Source: Chitinophaga sp. H8 (GTDB lineage: Bacteria > Bacteroidota > Bacteroidia > Chitinophagales > Chitinophagaceae). Taken from it: DNA of 64,000 nucleotides. The position numbers were made by a program, and so were the translations under genes. A model generated the notes under the pieces. That model saw only the letters and a program-made list of their open reading frames with translations, was not told the origin of the DNA and searched no databases. Positions within the stretch are counted from its first letter, which is position 1. The number at the start of each line of letters is the position of its first letter. Below are positions 37,285 through 46,126 of this stretch, piece after piece. The stretch lies in NCBI RefSeq assembly GCF_040567655.1, contig NZ_JBEXAC010000001.1, positions 1,674,001 through 1,738,000 of the forward strand, read 5' to 3'.

Positions 37285-37830
37285 TTATAAAAAGGTAATC
37301 ATAGTAGAGAGGAACTGTTGTGTCACCAGTTTTCTTACCTGCTTCATGGCCTTACTCAATTGGTTTTTTACTGTTTGGCGGGAGATGTTGAGCGCCATAG
37401 CTATTTCCCCATGATTCATTTCCTGGAAGTAGTTCATTTCAAAAACCTGTTTTTGACGGTCAGGTAGCGTATCAGCGACAGATCGTATCAGGTTATTAAA
37501 ATGCAGGGCTTCATGCTGAAGGACATAAGTGCTGGCAACGCTTTCCGTAACAGTGAAGGCTTCTTCAATAGAAATGGTCGCTGTCTTTTTTCGGTAATAA
37601 TCTACCAGCAGCGCTTTAGTAATAAAGAAGAGCAGTTTTTCCGGGTTGTCTTGTATAAGGGTGCCGGCTTTTAAACGGTATTGCCAGAATTTGATGAAGG
37701 TAGATTGTGCAATCTCTTCCGCAGTGAAACTATCCCCGGTTTTTTTGTAGGCATAAGCATACAGAGAACGGTGATGCTGTTCGAACAGGTGCGTAAAATA
37801 ATCCTTTTCAGTATTGTTGCCTGTCAACAT
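37285..37830 (-). CDS. ECF sigma factor, locus B
   Basis: This 181-residue FecI-like sigma factor has region 2 at about 10-80 (LFEQHHRSLYAYAYKKTG, then TAEEIAQSTFIKFWQYR) and region 4 at about 115-170 (LPDRQKQVFEMNYFQEMNHG, then EIAMALNISRQTVKNQL). It heads the minus-strand locus B; FecR follows after 150 bases and then the STN receptor. The expected target is the receptor-lipoprotein transcript. Confidence 0.92.
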   Translation of the reverse strand: MLTGNNTEKDYFTHLFEQHHRSLYAYAYKKTGDSFTAEEIAQSTFIKFWQYRLKAGTLIQDNPEKLLFFITKALLVDYYRKKTATISIEEAFTVTESVASTYVLQHEALHFNNLIRSVADTLPDRQKQVFEMNYFQEMNHGEIAMALNISRQTVKNQLSKAMKQVRKLVTQQFLSTMITFL

Positions 37831-37965
37831 AGTATTACCTGTTAGCTACCGTAAAAATACAGTTGCCGTATTAATTTAATGTTAACAGTGTTTTACAGGA
37901 TGAACCTGCATGCTTAGTGTAAAAGCAGGTCCGGGTTATTCGCCTCCATACACAGATAAAGCAGT

Positions 37966-37998
37966 GCTGACAAAAAAGAGTACGCCTTTTTTGTCAGC
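37966..37998 (-). terminator. Terminator after locus C
   Basis: Perfect 13-base arms (37966-37978 and 37986-37998) enclose a seven-base loop. The CTTTTTTG inside the stem gives a T-run in the minus-strand RNA. It starts 10 bases beyond the glycosidase stop codon and also lies upstream of the locus B sigma gene. Confidence 0.8.
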
Positions 37999-38007
37999 CC
38001 TGGCACA

Positions 38008-38946
38008 CTATTTTTCCACTACTGTAATATAATTCCTGATTTTTCGCTGTCCGAAATGATCGAACCGTTTATTATCAGTAGGGTAGTTGACCACGCCGGT
38101 AGGCGTATTGGCATTTTTGATCCATAGGGTGGTAGAACCTCCACCATCCAGGTTAAGTGCATGTTCCGGACGGAAATAATGTTGGATGAACTGTGTCAGT
38201 TCCCTGGCCGACATACCAGCTGCCTGTTTATCCCGGCCATCCACAGTGATCAGCAATACCTGTTTGTGGCTGGTGAGCGCAATAGCAGTTCGCGGATGAC
38301 GTACGCCCTGGTGACGGTCAGGATCTTCATAGTCCAGGCTGTCCAAAGGGGTATGGCGTGGTTTGGCAAAGGTTTCACCTACAGGTTTGTACTGGTAGAT
38401 CAACATGGGAGACGCAGATACTACGTTGGCATAGCGGAGCTGGTTGTAGCTCTCATTATTGCCATACAGGATGCCGGCAGTTTGTTGCGCGGTATCATAG
38501 TAGAAGGCGGCATCATGCTTCCAGAACAGGCGATGATCTTTCGGAATGGTTACCTGTGTCCTGATCGTATCATCCGATTTGAAGAAGCCGGAATATAACC
38601 CGTCAACGATCTCAAAATAAGAACCATTGATGGCAGCCAATGCGCCAGGGATGCGGGCCGCCACTGCTGATAAAGAATCAGAAGGGCGTACCTCTGCTAT
38701 CTTAAGCTGATAACGGGGATTATTCAGATCCACTTCAATGACATTCACATTTTGAGAAGCCGCTGATGGTGTGTAGTATCCGGCAAAATGATAGTGTATC
38801 AGTCCAGGGGAGAGGGTGTCTGTAACCCATCCGGTGGGATCCTTTAATACTTTTACCGCTGTGGTGCCACTACGCAGGTGGCGGGTGTTATGGCAGGACA
38901 AAAGCATGCCTGCCATAACGGGTAATAACCAATATTTTTTCATCAT
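38008..38946 (-). CDS. Phosphodiester glycosidase (NAGPA-domain) lipoprotein, locus C
   Basis: This 312-residue lipoprotein (MAGMLLSC, C18) belongs to the phosphodiester glycosidase family named after the human enzyme that removes GlcNAc from GlcNAc-1-phosphate diesters. Family motifs are clear: NGSYF (107-111), HPRTAIAL (217-224), VDGRDKQAAGMSARE (235-249) and NLDGGGSTTLW (265-275). It probably cleaves a sugar-1-phosphodiester bond in a glycan or lipid-linked polymer. Its ATG overlaps the SusD stop codon by one base (TGATG), so translation is coupled and the enzyme belongs with the SusC/SusD pair. Confidence 0.9.
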   Translation of the reverse strand: MMKKYWLLPVMAGMLLSCHNTRHLRSGTTAVKVLKDPTGWVTDTLSPGLIHYHFAGYYTPSAASQNVNVIEVDLNNPRYQLKIAEVRPSDSLSAVAARIPGALAAINGSYFEIVDGLYSGFFKSDDTIRTQVTIPKDHRLFWKHDAAFYYDTAQQTAGILYGNNESYNQLRYANVVSASPMLIYQYKPVGETFAKPRHTPLDSLDYEDPDRHQGVRHPRTAIALTSHKQVLLITVDGRDKQAAGMSARELTQFIQHYFRPEHALNLDGGGSTTLWIKNANTPTGVVNYPTDNKRFDHFGQRKIRNYITVVEK

Positions 38947-40289
38947 CAGTAGCCCTCGTTTTGTTTAAGTACGCCTTTGGACAACCGGATCTGGTCGCCG
39001 GGGATAGGCAGTACGTAATAATTTTTGTTATTCTTTACATTGGGAAGGCTCAGTGCTTTGCCGGTCCTTACCAGGTCAAAGAACAGGAAGCCTTCGCTGA
39101 AAAGTTCCCGGCGGCGTTCAGCTAGTATTGCATCCAGGTAAGCGCCTTCACCGTTGAAATCACTTTCCTTGTAAGCAGGTACCCCACGTTTGGTTCTGAG
39201 GGCATTCAGGAAAGTGATGCCTTGTGATACCGGTGAGCCTTCCGCACTGATCAGGTACATTTCTGCCAGGCGGCTGATCACCAGCGGCTGTACATCCCAG
39301 TACTTGCTCACAATGACGTTAAAGGTGCCATCTGTATTACGGATAGTGTCTATGTTCACCGTTCTGCGCACATCGTCTTTAGTGTACAGATTTTTAAGGA
39401 CCTCTTCCGAAGGCTGTACAAAGTAAGATCCTGCCCAGGTGGTACCATATGGCCAGAACAGGCTGGATAAGCGGAGATTACTTTCAGATTTAAGATTGGC
39501 AAAAGCAAACAGCACTTCTTTGGATGTGGCAGGCGTGCGGAAAATACCGCCATAATCTGCATCCAGGCTTAGACCAGGGGTGTTGATTACCTGCTGCGCC
39601 AATGTGGCGGCGCCGGTTTTGTCGCCGGTAGCCAGCAATGCCCTGGCTTTTAAGGCCTGTGCAGCTTCTTTAGATACCTGTTTGTAACCGGCATCCTTAA
39701 AAGCACGCGCACCGGCAATAGCCTCATCCAGATCTTTTATAATCTGCGCCCATACTTCTTTATCGGTATTGCGTGGCAGGTTATCGGTGGTATTGGTTGT
39801 AATCAAGGGAACTCCACCAAAGGTGGTCACTAACTGATAGTAGATATACGCCCGCAGATACATCGCTTCCGCACGTATTACTTTAATCGCACTACCATCG
39901 GCACCCAGCTTATCGCAATTACTGATTACATTATTGGCACTGTAAATGTTGCTGTAACCATTTTTCCAGACAGAAGAGGAAAAGCTGGAGCCATCATCCA
40001 CGGAGTTGCCGGTGATGAGGGTACCATAGCTGCTGTTGTTGCCCGACAGTGCGGTCCAGGTGTAGTTACCCCCTCTCAGGTCGTTGATAAAATAATCATC
40101 TCTTTGGGATGATTGCGAAAGGGTGGTTCTGTAGAGGCTGTTCAGGAAAAACTGTATGTTGCCCGCGTTGATCTGATCGGGAGATACGGCACTTTCCGGC
40201 TTGATGTCCAGCTGTTTACTGCACGCGGTTAGTAACAGGCTGCCTGCCAATGTGCACTGTATGATCCGGGAATAATATTTTTTAAGCAT
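38946..40289 (-). CDS. SusD/RagB-type lipoprotein, locus C
   Basis: This is a 447-residue surface lipoprotein (GSLLLTAC, then SKQLDIKPESAV) of the SusD/RagB family, the lid of a SusC transporter that captures ligand. The typical helix AMYLRAYIYYQLVTTFGGVP and the late SRLAEMYLISAEGS segment are present, with the RRRELFSEGFLFFDLVRTGK line near the end. It follows SusC by 20 bases and overlaps the glycosidase gene by one base. Confidence 0.95.
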   Translation of the reverse strand: MLKKYYSRIIQCTLAGSLLLTACSKQLDIKPESAVSPDQINAGNIQFFLNSLYRTTLSQSSQRDDYFINDLRGGNYTWTALSGNNSSYGTLITGNSVDDGSSFSSSVWKNGYSNIYSANNVISNCDKLGADGSAIKVIRAEAMYLRAYIYYQLVTTFGGVPLITTNTTDNLPRNTDKEVWAQIIKDLDEAIAGARAFKDAGYKQVSKEAAQALKARALLATGDKTGAATLAQQVINTPGLSLDADYGGIFRTPATSKEVLFAFANLKSESNLRLSSLFWPYGTTWAGSYFVQPSEEVLKNLYTKDDVRRTVNIDTIRNTDGTFNVIVSKYWDVQPLVISRLAEMYLISAEGSPVSQGITFLNALRTKRGVPAYKESDFNGEGAYLDAILAERRRELFSEGFLFFDLVRTGKALSLPNVKNNKNYYVLPIPGDQIRLSKGVLKQNEGY

Positions 40290-40309
40290 CTGCTGTTGAC
40301 TTTATCAGT

Positions 40310-43300
40310 TTAGAAATTCATATTGATACCAGCCATAAAACTACGTGGCTGTGGAGTTACCAGGTTGTCTATCCCAAAGCTTCTGGCATCCAGTGAGCTG
40401 GCAGCTTCAGGATCGTAACCGGAGTATTTGGTAAATGTGTACAGGTTAGAGCAGGATACAAATAACCTGAGCTGTTGTACGGAGAAACGGTTTAATAAAG
40501 CTGCCGGTAACTGATAACCCATAGTGAGGTTCCTGATCCGGAAAAAGGACGCATCTTCTACGTAATAGCTGCTGCGCTTGTTGTTAAAGGCGCTTTTTAC
40601 TGCACGTGGTGTAGTATTGCTGGTACCGGGCGCTGTCCAACGCTTGTCATATGAATCTTTAATAGCATTGTAATCATATGCTCCCATGTGGTCCAGCCCC
40701 ATTCTCCATTCAGCAGCTAATTTATTGCCCTGGGAGAAGGTGGTGAGCAATGAAACATCAAAGTTGCCGATTTTGAAGTTGTTGGTAATACCACCGGAGA
40801 ACTTAGGCAGCGGGCTTCCTATTACAGTCAGATCAGCAGAGTTGATGATACCGTTGTTGTCCAGGTCGGCATAACGGATATCTCCGGGACGTACACCTTC
40901 TTTTTGCAGGCTTTCCGGTATTTCATTGAGCGACTGATAAATGCCTAATTGCTGGTAACCGTAGAACACCCCAAGTGGCTGTCCTGCAATGATCGCATTC
41001 CAGCTGCCTACCGGTGTTGGTTTATCATCTATCAGGCTGGTGACTTTGTTTTTGATGAAAGAGATGTTGAAGTTGGTGCTCCAGCGGAATCCGGGGCGGT
41101 CCATATTTACACTATTGATACCTATCTCATGCCCGGTGTTCTGCATGGCGCCAATGTTGGCCGTACGTTTTGTAAAGCCGGTGCTGGCCAGTGTAGGCAG
41201 GTCGTATAACAGGTTGTTGGTTTTTTTATTGAAGTAGTCATAGGTAATGTTCAATCTGCCTTGCAGGAAAGTAAGATCTGTACCCAGGTTCCATTGGGTA
41301 GCTGTTTCCCATCTCAGGTCCATATTGCCCAGCGATTTAACGGCCAGTCCAGTTTTCTGATCGTAGTTGGAACCTCCTGTAGCCAGCGGCAGGTAGCTGA
41401 AATTATCAATACCATCCTGGTTACCTGTTTGTCCCCAGCTGGCACGCAGCTTACCAAAATCCATCCAGGAAGGTTTGTTAAAGAAGGCTTCATTACTGAA
41501 TACCCATCCCGCCGATAAAGAGGTGAAGGTGGAGTAACGGTTATCCTTAAAAAATTTGGAAGATCCGTCATAGCGTACGGAAGAGGAGATAAAATAGCGT
41601 TCCTTATATCCCAGCATTACCCTGCCTATGTAAGATTCCATGGCATATGCAGAGGCATCTCCATCAGCAACAGTAACTGTAGCGGAAGTAATGTTTTTGA
41701 AATCATCAGAGGGGAATTCCCGGCCTTCTGCCTTACTGAAATCGTAGTTGTCTTTATAAAAACTATAACCAGCCATCGCTTCTGTTGTGAAATCGCCCTT
41801 CCACTGTTTGTTGAAGGTAAGGGTGTTGTCTATGCTTTGTGATAAGCGGGTATTGCGTACATCAAAAGTAGCCCCTTTATCAAATGCATAAGGGTGTAAG
41901 CGTGTTTGATGACGGAAGCCGCGGCCTATACGTGCTTCCATGTTGTAGTTAGAATGGAAGGTAAAGTATTGGAGGAAATGGATATTGCCATATAGGTTTA
42001 CCAAAGCCTGGTAGTTCTTATCATATATCTCATCATTGGCCAATACCTGTACACCATTGTGGCGCAGGATGTCTTTACCGCCTATGTAGTAAGAACCATC
42101 ATCTTTAAAGGGTCTGTCATACGGGCGTTGTTCCAGAGAACGTTGCAGGAGGGCGGTACCCTGATCACCATTGGGTGCAGAGGTGCTTTTGGTATAGTTA
42201 CCGCCTACACGTAAACCGAAATTCAGTACTTTATTGGGTGTAAAGTCTACGTTGGTACGTACGGAGTAACGGCGCATAGAGCTGTTTTTCAGCAGTCCTT
42301 CTACGTATTGGTAGCCAGCAGAGGTGTAGTAGTTGACAAAATCATTGGCACCGCTGAAAGCAAAATCTGTCTGGTGGGTTTGTGCAGGGCTGTTCAGCAC
42401 GAGATCCTGCCAGTTTACATCATAAGGATTATCCGGGATCTTGCCCAGTACTTTATTGATATCTACAAATTTACTGTCGCCTGGCTGGAGGTTCTGATCC
42501 CGGTTAAAGTTGGCAGTTGCTTCCTTTTGCAGGGCCATATATTCCTGTGGATTCATGAGCTGCAGTTTTTTAGGCATGGTTTGCACACCGGAGAGCTGGG
42601 ACACGGAAATCTGTGGTTTACCTTTTTTGCCGCGTTTGGTGGTGATAAGTACTACGCCATTGGTAGCACGGCTACCATAAATAGCGGCAGCAGCAGCATC
42701 TTTCAGGATATCAATAGAGGCAATATCTGCCGGGTTGATCATGGATAAGGGATCCTGACGGTATTCACCGGCATAGTTGTAGCTGGCCAGTGCTTTGGAA
42801 AGCGGGATACCATCAATCACGTACAGCGGCTCGTTGTCGCCGTTAATGGAACTGATACCACGGATACTCACGCGTGATGCACCACCGGGAGTACCATTGC
42901 TCATGGTTAAGTTAACCCCTGCTACCTGTCCCTGCAGGAGTTGGTTGGCGCTGGAAGCATTGCGGGGCGATACATCAGCAGCTTGTACACTGGAGATTGA
43001 TGTAGTAATGTTTTTACGGATATTATTACCGTAACCGATTACTACCACCTGGTTTAATTGAGCATTGCGTTCTTTCATCTGTACGATCAGCGACATGTTT
43101 TCTCCATCCTTTACCATATAGCCATCCATTACTTTGTTTTCGTAACCGATGTAGGAAAAGGTGAAACTGTAGGGCCCACCCACGGCCAGATTGGGAAAGG
43201 AAAAAACGCCTTTTTCGTTGGTAGAGGTACCGCTGGTATAACCCGCTGTTTTATGTTCTACCTTAACGGAAACGCCTGGCAGGGCTTCTCCTTTTTCATT

Positions 43301-43432
43301 TTGTACCATGCCTGTTACCTTATGCCCTGTTTGCCATGCAAATGCCTGACAGCAATAAAGGCAGCAGAGGAGCGCCAGCAGGCGCTTTAGCCGCAAAGAG
43401 GCGGCTAGCTTACTGTAAATGTTAACCATCAT
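40310..43432 (-). CDS. SusC/RagA TonB-dependent transporter without STN domain, locus C
   Basis: This 1040-residue SusC-type transporter has a signal peptide to about residue 33, a carboxypeptidase-regulatory-like domain at about 37-120 (VTGMVQNEKGEALPGVSV), the SusC line NQVVVIGYGNN near 127-137, a plug with LLQGQVAGVNL, YVIDGIPL and ATNGVVLITTKRG, and a barrel ending MAGINMNF. It has no STN domain, although sigma and FecR genes lie directly upstream. It should import an oligosaccharide or glycan fragment with the SusD partner. Confidence 0.95.
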   Translation of the reverse strand: MMVNIYSKLAASLRLKRLLALLCCLYCCQAFAWQTGHKVTGMVQNEKGEALPGVSVKVEHKTAGYTSGTSTNEKGVFSFPNLAVGGPYSFTFSYIGYENKVMDGYMVKDGENMSLIVQMKERNAQLNQVVVIGYGNNIRKNITTSISSVQAADVSPRNASSANQLLQGQVAGVNLTMSNGTPGGASRVSIRGISSINGDNEPLYVIDGIPLSKALASYNYAGEYRQDPLSMINPADIASIDILKDAAAAAIYGSRATNGVVLITTKRGKKGKPQISVSQLSGVQTMPKKLQLMNPQEYMALQKEATANFNRDQNLQPGDSKFVDINKVLGKIPDNPYDVNWQDLVLNSPAQTHQTDFAFSGANDFVNYYTSAGYQYVEGLLKNSSMRRYSVRTNVDFTPNKVLNFGLRVGGNYTKSTSAPNGDQGTALLQRSLEQRPYDRPFKDDGSYYIGGKDILRHNGVQVLANDEIYDKNYQALVNLYGNIHFLQYFTFHSNYNMEARIGRGFRHQTRLHPYAFDKGATFDVRNTRLSQSIDNTLTFNKQWKGDFTTEAMAGYSFYKDNYDFSKAEGREFPSDDFKNITSATVTVADGDASAYAMESYIGRVMLGYKERYFISSSVRYDGSSKFFKDNRYSTFTSLSAGWVFSNEAFFNKPSWMDFGKLRASWGQTGNQDGIDNFSYLPLATGGSNYDQKTGLAVKSLGNMDLRWETATQWNLGTDLTFLQGRLNITYDYFNKKTNNLLYDLPTLASTGFTKRTANIGAMQNTGHEIGINSVNMDRPGFRWSTNFNISFIKNKVTSLIDDKPTPVGSWNAIIAGQPLGVFYGYQQLGIYQSLNEIPESLQKEGVRPGDIRYADLDNNGIINSADLTVIGSPLPKFSGGITNNFKIGNFDVSLLTTFSQGNKLAAEWRMGLDHMGAYDYNAIKDSYDKRWTAPGTSNTTPRAVKSAFNNKRSSYYVEDASFFRIRNLTMGYQLPAALLNRFSVQQLRLFVSCSNLYTFTKYSGYDPEAASSLDARSFGIDNLVTPQPRSFMAGINMNF

Positions 43433-43465
43433 ATATAGGAGCTTTTAGCGCAAAGAATTCCCTGT

Positions 43466-43487
43466 CCACCGGTGAGCACACCGGTGG
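43466..43487 (-). promoter_or_regulatory. Strong hairpin in the FecR-to-SusC gap, locus C
   Basis: CCACCGGTG (43466-43474) and CACCGGTGG (43479-43487) form a perfect nine-base stem with a four-base loop. There is no T-run, so it may be an attenuator or an RNA-stability element. The ACCGGTG stem also occurs in the terminator at 56200-56259. Confidence 0.65.
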
Positions 43488-43518
43488 TGACTGCCTGTAG
43501 CAGCAATTGTATTATCAG

Positions 43519-44580
43519 TTATTGATGAATGATATAATTTCCTGTCGTGTCCTGATCCACTTTAATATTATTCAGCAGGGCAATGTTGCCCAGTATAACA
43601 AGTACGGCATCTGTTCTGGAGATATCTCCTGTAAAGAATTTCTTCTGCAGCCGTTCACGATCCCCTTTTATGATGATATGATATTCTTTTTCTATTACTG
43701 CAAATACTTCAGGTAATGGTACATAATTGAAAGTGATCTTCTCTGCGTGCATGGTCACGCTGCTGTTGATCCCAGCAGGAGCAGGTACCGGCGCAGCAAC
43801 CTTAACTGCAGTATGGATATGGCTCACCTGTGTTTTTAGCTGGCGTGTATTCACTTTTAATTGTTGTCCTGGTGATAAGGTGATATCACGTAATTTTCCT
43901 TTCAGTGCCGGGTCGGCAGCTTTTACTATTACCTTGCCGGTAAGCAGGAGCACTTTTACTTCCCGTTTTTCCGGCATTGTTTTGATCCGGAAGGTGGTTC
44001 CCAGTACCCAGGTACCCATTCCGCCGGCATATACTACCATGGGTTTGTCAGCCTGCCGGTGTATATCAAAATGCGCTTCTCCTTTCATCCATAAGGTGCG
44101 CTGGTGTGACTCAAACGGAACATAGTACTGCAGCGTGCTGTGTGCCTCTAAAGTAATCAGTGATCCATCCGCCAGCCGTACTGCCCTGGTTCCCGGACCT
44201 TCGTGGTGCACGGTTTGCAGTACTGGTGCAGGCGCCTGTATAATGGTGGCTACTTCCCGTTTGGCAGGTGATGTTGTAAGCAACATGGGCAGGGTAAATA
44301 TGACCCCTATGGTAACAGCCGCTATACCTGCCGCCACCGCCATATACTTCCGCAGGCGTGTATTTCGCTGCTGTTTGCGTGCCTGCTGTATCACGTCCAG
44401 CATCTTGCCGGATATGGCAGGAGCCAGTTTAAATCCACTTTCGAGCTGGTGCCAGCGCTCATGGTTAAAATATACGGTCAGCATTTCCGGATGTTCCCTG
44501 AAGTAAGCAGCCACTGCTTCGGCTTCTTCATGGTTACATTCATCGCGGAAAAAGCGTTGAATAAGTTCAGCTGTGATCAT
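43519..44580 (-). CDS. FecR-type anti-sigma factor, locus C
   Basis: This 353-residue protein has a cytoplasmic N-terminus (IQRFFRDECNHEEAEAVAAY), a membrane segment at about 78-101 (YMAVAAGIAAVTIGVIFTLP), a FecR domain (VRLADGSLITLEAHSTLQYY, GEAHFDIH, MVVYAGGMGTWVLGTTFRI) and a DUF4974-like C-terminus (ITFNYVPLPEVFAVIEKEYH). The neighbouring SusC lacks an STN domain, so how this FecR receives a signal is unclear. Confidence 0.92.
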   Translation of the reverse strand: MITAELIQRFFRDECNHEEAEAVAAYFREHPEMLTVYFNHERWHQLESGFKLAPAISGKMLDVIQQARKQQRNTRLRKYMAVAAGIAAVTIGVIFTLPMLLTTSPAKREVATIIQAPAPVLQTVHHEGPGTRAVRLADGSLITLEAHSTLQYYVPFESHQRTLWMKGEAHFDIHRQADKPMVVYAGGMGTWVLGTTFRIKTMPEKREVKVLLLTGKVIVKAADPALKGKLRDITLSPGQQLKVNTRQLKTQVSHIHTAVKVAAPVPAPAGINSSVTMHAEKITFNYVPLPEVFAVIEKEYHIIIKGDRERLQKKFFTGDISRTDAVLVILGNIALLNNIKVDQDTTGNYIIHQ

Positions 44581-44588
44581 CTTAGTGT

Positions 44589-44610
44589 ATGTATACCAAT
44601 TAGTATACGT
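44589..44610. promoter_or_regulatory. Inverted repeat just upstream of the locus C FecR start
   Basis: ATGTATAC (44589-44596) and GTATACGT (44603-44610) pair with one wobble around a six-base loop. The repeat ends nine bases before the FecR start codon on the minus strand, so it could affect translation or bind a regulator. Confidence 0.3.
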
Positions 44611-44645
44611 GCCCCGGTAAAAATACCCTGCCTCTTAACAATTCC

Positions 44646-45203
44646 TTAAAACAGGAAAGGGTGATGCAGCAGTAACAAAAACAAGGGGCTTACCGCCAGC
44701 CTTTTACGGAGATGTTTGATGGCTTTGGTGATATGGCTTTCCACTGTTTTAACGGAAATGGATAACTCGTCTGCGATCTGTGCATAGGTTAATCCGTTTT
44801 CCCGGCTCAGGCGGAATACCTGTCTGCGTACAGGAGGGAGGGAATTAATAGCGTGATGGATGTGTATGGTCAGTTCTTTTTCCTGGATGTTGTGCAATAG
44901 GTGATCTTCCGATGCGGTAGTAGCAAGCTGTTGCATCGCTTTTCTTTCTGTTGCTTTTTTTCGGAGCAGGTCTATCAGGGAGGAGCCTGCTATTTGCAGC
45001 AGGATGGCTGTAACAGGGACGTCTTCCGGTAGCTGCATACGGGAGGTCCAGCATTTGAGAAATGTTTGTTGTACCACTTCTTCCGCAAGGAATTGGGAGC
45101 CGGTTTGTTTTAATACATAAAAGTACAATTGCTCATGATAACAGTGGTACATCGCTTCAAATGCCCGCTCATTGCCCTCTTTTATTAACGCTATATCATT
45201 CAC
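44646..45203 (-). CDS. ECF sigma factor, locus C
   Basis: This 185-residue FecI-like sigma factor has region 2 (FEAMYHCYHEQLYFYVLKQ, then LAEEVVQQTFLKCWTSRMQL) and region 4 (LPPVRRQVFRLSRENGLTYA, then QIADELSISVKTVESHI). The tail is hydrophobic (LFLLLLHHPFLF), as in the other sigma factors here. FecR follows after 65 bases. Likely targets are the SusC/SusD/glycosidase genes. Confidence 0.92.
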   Translation of the reverse strand: MNDIALIKEGNERAFEAMYHCYHEQLYFYVLKQTGSQFLAEEVVQQTFLKCWTSRMQLPEDVPVTAILLQIAGSSLIDLLRKKATERKAMQQLATTASEDHLLHNIQEKELTIHIHHAINSLPPVRRQVFRLSRENGLTYAQIADELSISVKTVESHITKAIKHLRKRLAVSPLFLLLLHHPFLF

Positions 45204-45288
45204 AGTAAAACAGATTTTCCACGCTGCAAGTTGGAAAAAAAGTAAGTGAACCGCGTATTAATTAAATGTTACCTGGTACTAAGCAGAA

Positions 45289-45834
45289 TCAGAAAAGCGC
45301 TGTGGGCAATCCATCCAGGCTTACCCGGTTCTTTTCTGCTTTATAGGCCGCGATGCCTTCCTCGCCTTTTTTGGCAGCCCATTGCTGGGTATAATCCCTT
45401 TCGCCCAGGTATTCATACAGGGGCACTCCAAAGCCACAGGAGGTTTGTACCTTATGGATATCTGCTACAATGATTTGCCTGGTAGCCAGTTGTAATTCAA
45501 AATGCGCCGACAGGGTTTCCCATTCCGGGTGGTGGGGTAATATTGTTGTGCCCTGTCCGTATAGGCGCAGGATGTTAGGCGGGCCATCAAACGCACAGAA
45601 CATGAAAGTGATCCGTTTGTTTTCCAGGATGTGGGCTGAGGTTTCATTACCGCTGCCTACAATATCCATATAAGCTACTCTGGTGGGGGATAATACCCGG
45701 AAGCTGTCCAGTCCTTTGGGAGAAATGTTTACATGTCCATCCTGGCTGAGTGGGGCCGTGCCGGTAAAGAACAGCCGCTGTTTGACAATAAACGCCTGGT
45801 GCTGTTCCTGGATGCTGTCAAAAAACTTACCCAT
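45289..45834 (-). CDS. Pyridoxamine 5'-phosphate oxidase-family protein
   Basis: This 181-residue protein has the FMN-binding split-barrel pattern: an N-terminal FFDSIQEQHQAFIVKQRLFF, then DGHVNISPKGLDSFRVLSP, YMDIVGSGNETSAHILENKR and LYGQGT. Members bind FMN or F420 and carry out varied redox reactions; vitamin B6 synthesis should not be assumed from the family name. The tail YLGERDYTQQWAAKKGEEGI is typical of this bacterial subgroup. It is 85 bases upstream of the locus C sigma gene on the same strand, but nothing suggests a shared function. Confidence 0.88.
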   Translation of the reverse strand: MGKFFDSIQEQHQAFIVKQRLFFTGTAPLSQDGHVNISPKGLDSFRVLSPTRVAYMDIVGSGNETSAHILENKRITFMFCAFDGPPNILRLYGQGTTILPHHPEWETLSAHFELQLATRQIIVADIHKVQTSCGFGVPLYEYLGERDYTQQWAAKKGEEGIAAYKAEKNRVSLDGLPTALF

Positions 45835-45980
45835 AATAATGGTTTAAAAGTTAGCAGGTTGCCGTAAATGATAAGGAATAAAATTAATGAATATTTGGGA
45901 GAAATGCGCTGCAGTGGGGGAAAGTGCGGGATTTTTTACTTTGTAGCGATCGTACTACAAATGGTTTTAAGGAACCCTGG

Positions 45981-46126
45981 TATCTTTGTAACAGCTTACA
46001 AGGATAGGCTAACAAATAATGAAAACAGCAATTGCTTAATGATATTACACTAGGGGTTAAGGAAATTGGTTTTTTAATAGGATATGGTTAAATTTAGGGG
46101 TCGTTATTCTTAGCGACCTTTTTTTA
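45981..46126 (+). ncRNA. Candidate small transcript ending in an orphan terminator
   Basis: An exact -7-like TATCTTTG at 45981-45988 is followed about 110 bases later by a clear terminator on the plus strand, yet no convincing plus-strand gene lies between them. A transcript of about 130 bases would fit. It would contain only a six-codon ORF (ATG at 46020, MKTAIA). No -33 TTG is present at normal spacing, so this remains a guess. Confidence 0.25.
46099..46126 (+). terminator. Plus-strand terminator with no obvious upstream gene
   Basis: GGTCGTTA (46099-46106) and TAGCGACC (46111-46118) form an eight-base stem with one wobble and a TTCT loop, followed by seven Ts. The T-run is on the plus strand, so it does not serve the minus-strand response regulator whose stop overlaps it. 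Confidence 0.75.

Noticed and set aside
45868..46053. 61-codon plus-strand frame before the orphan terminator
   Set aside because: No ribosome-binding context, family pattern or convincing promoter in front; a non-coding transcript explains the terminator equally well.
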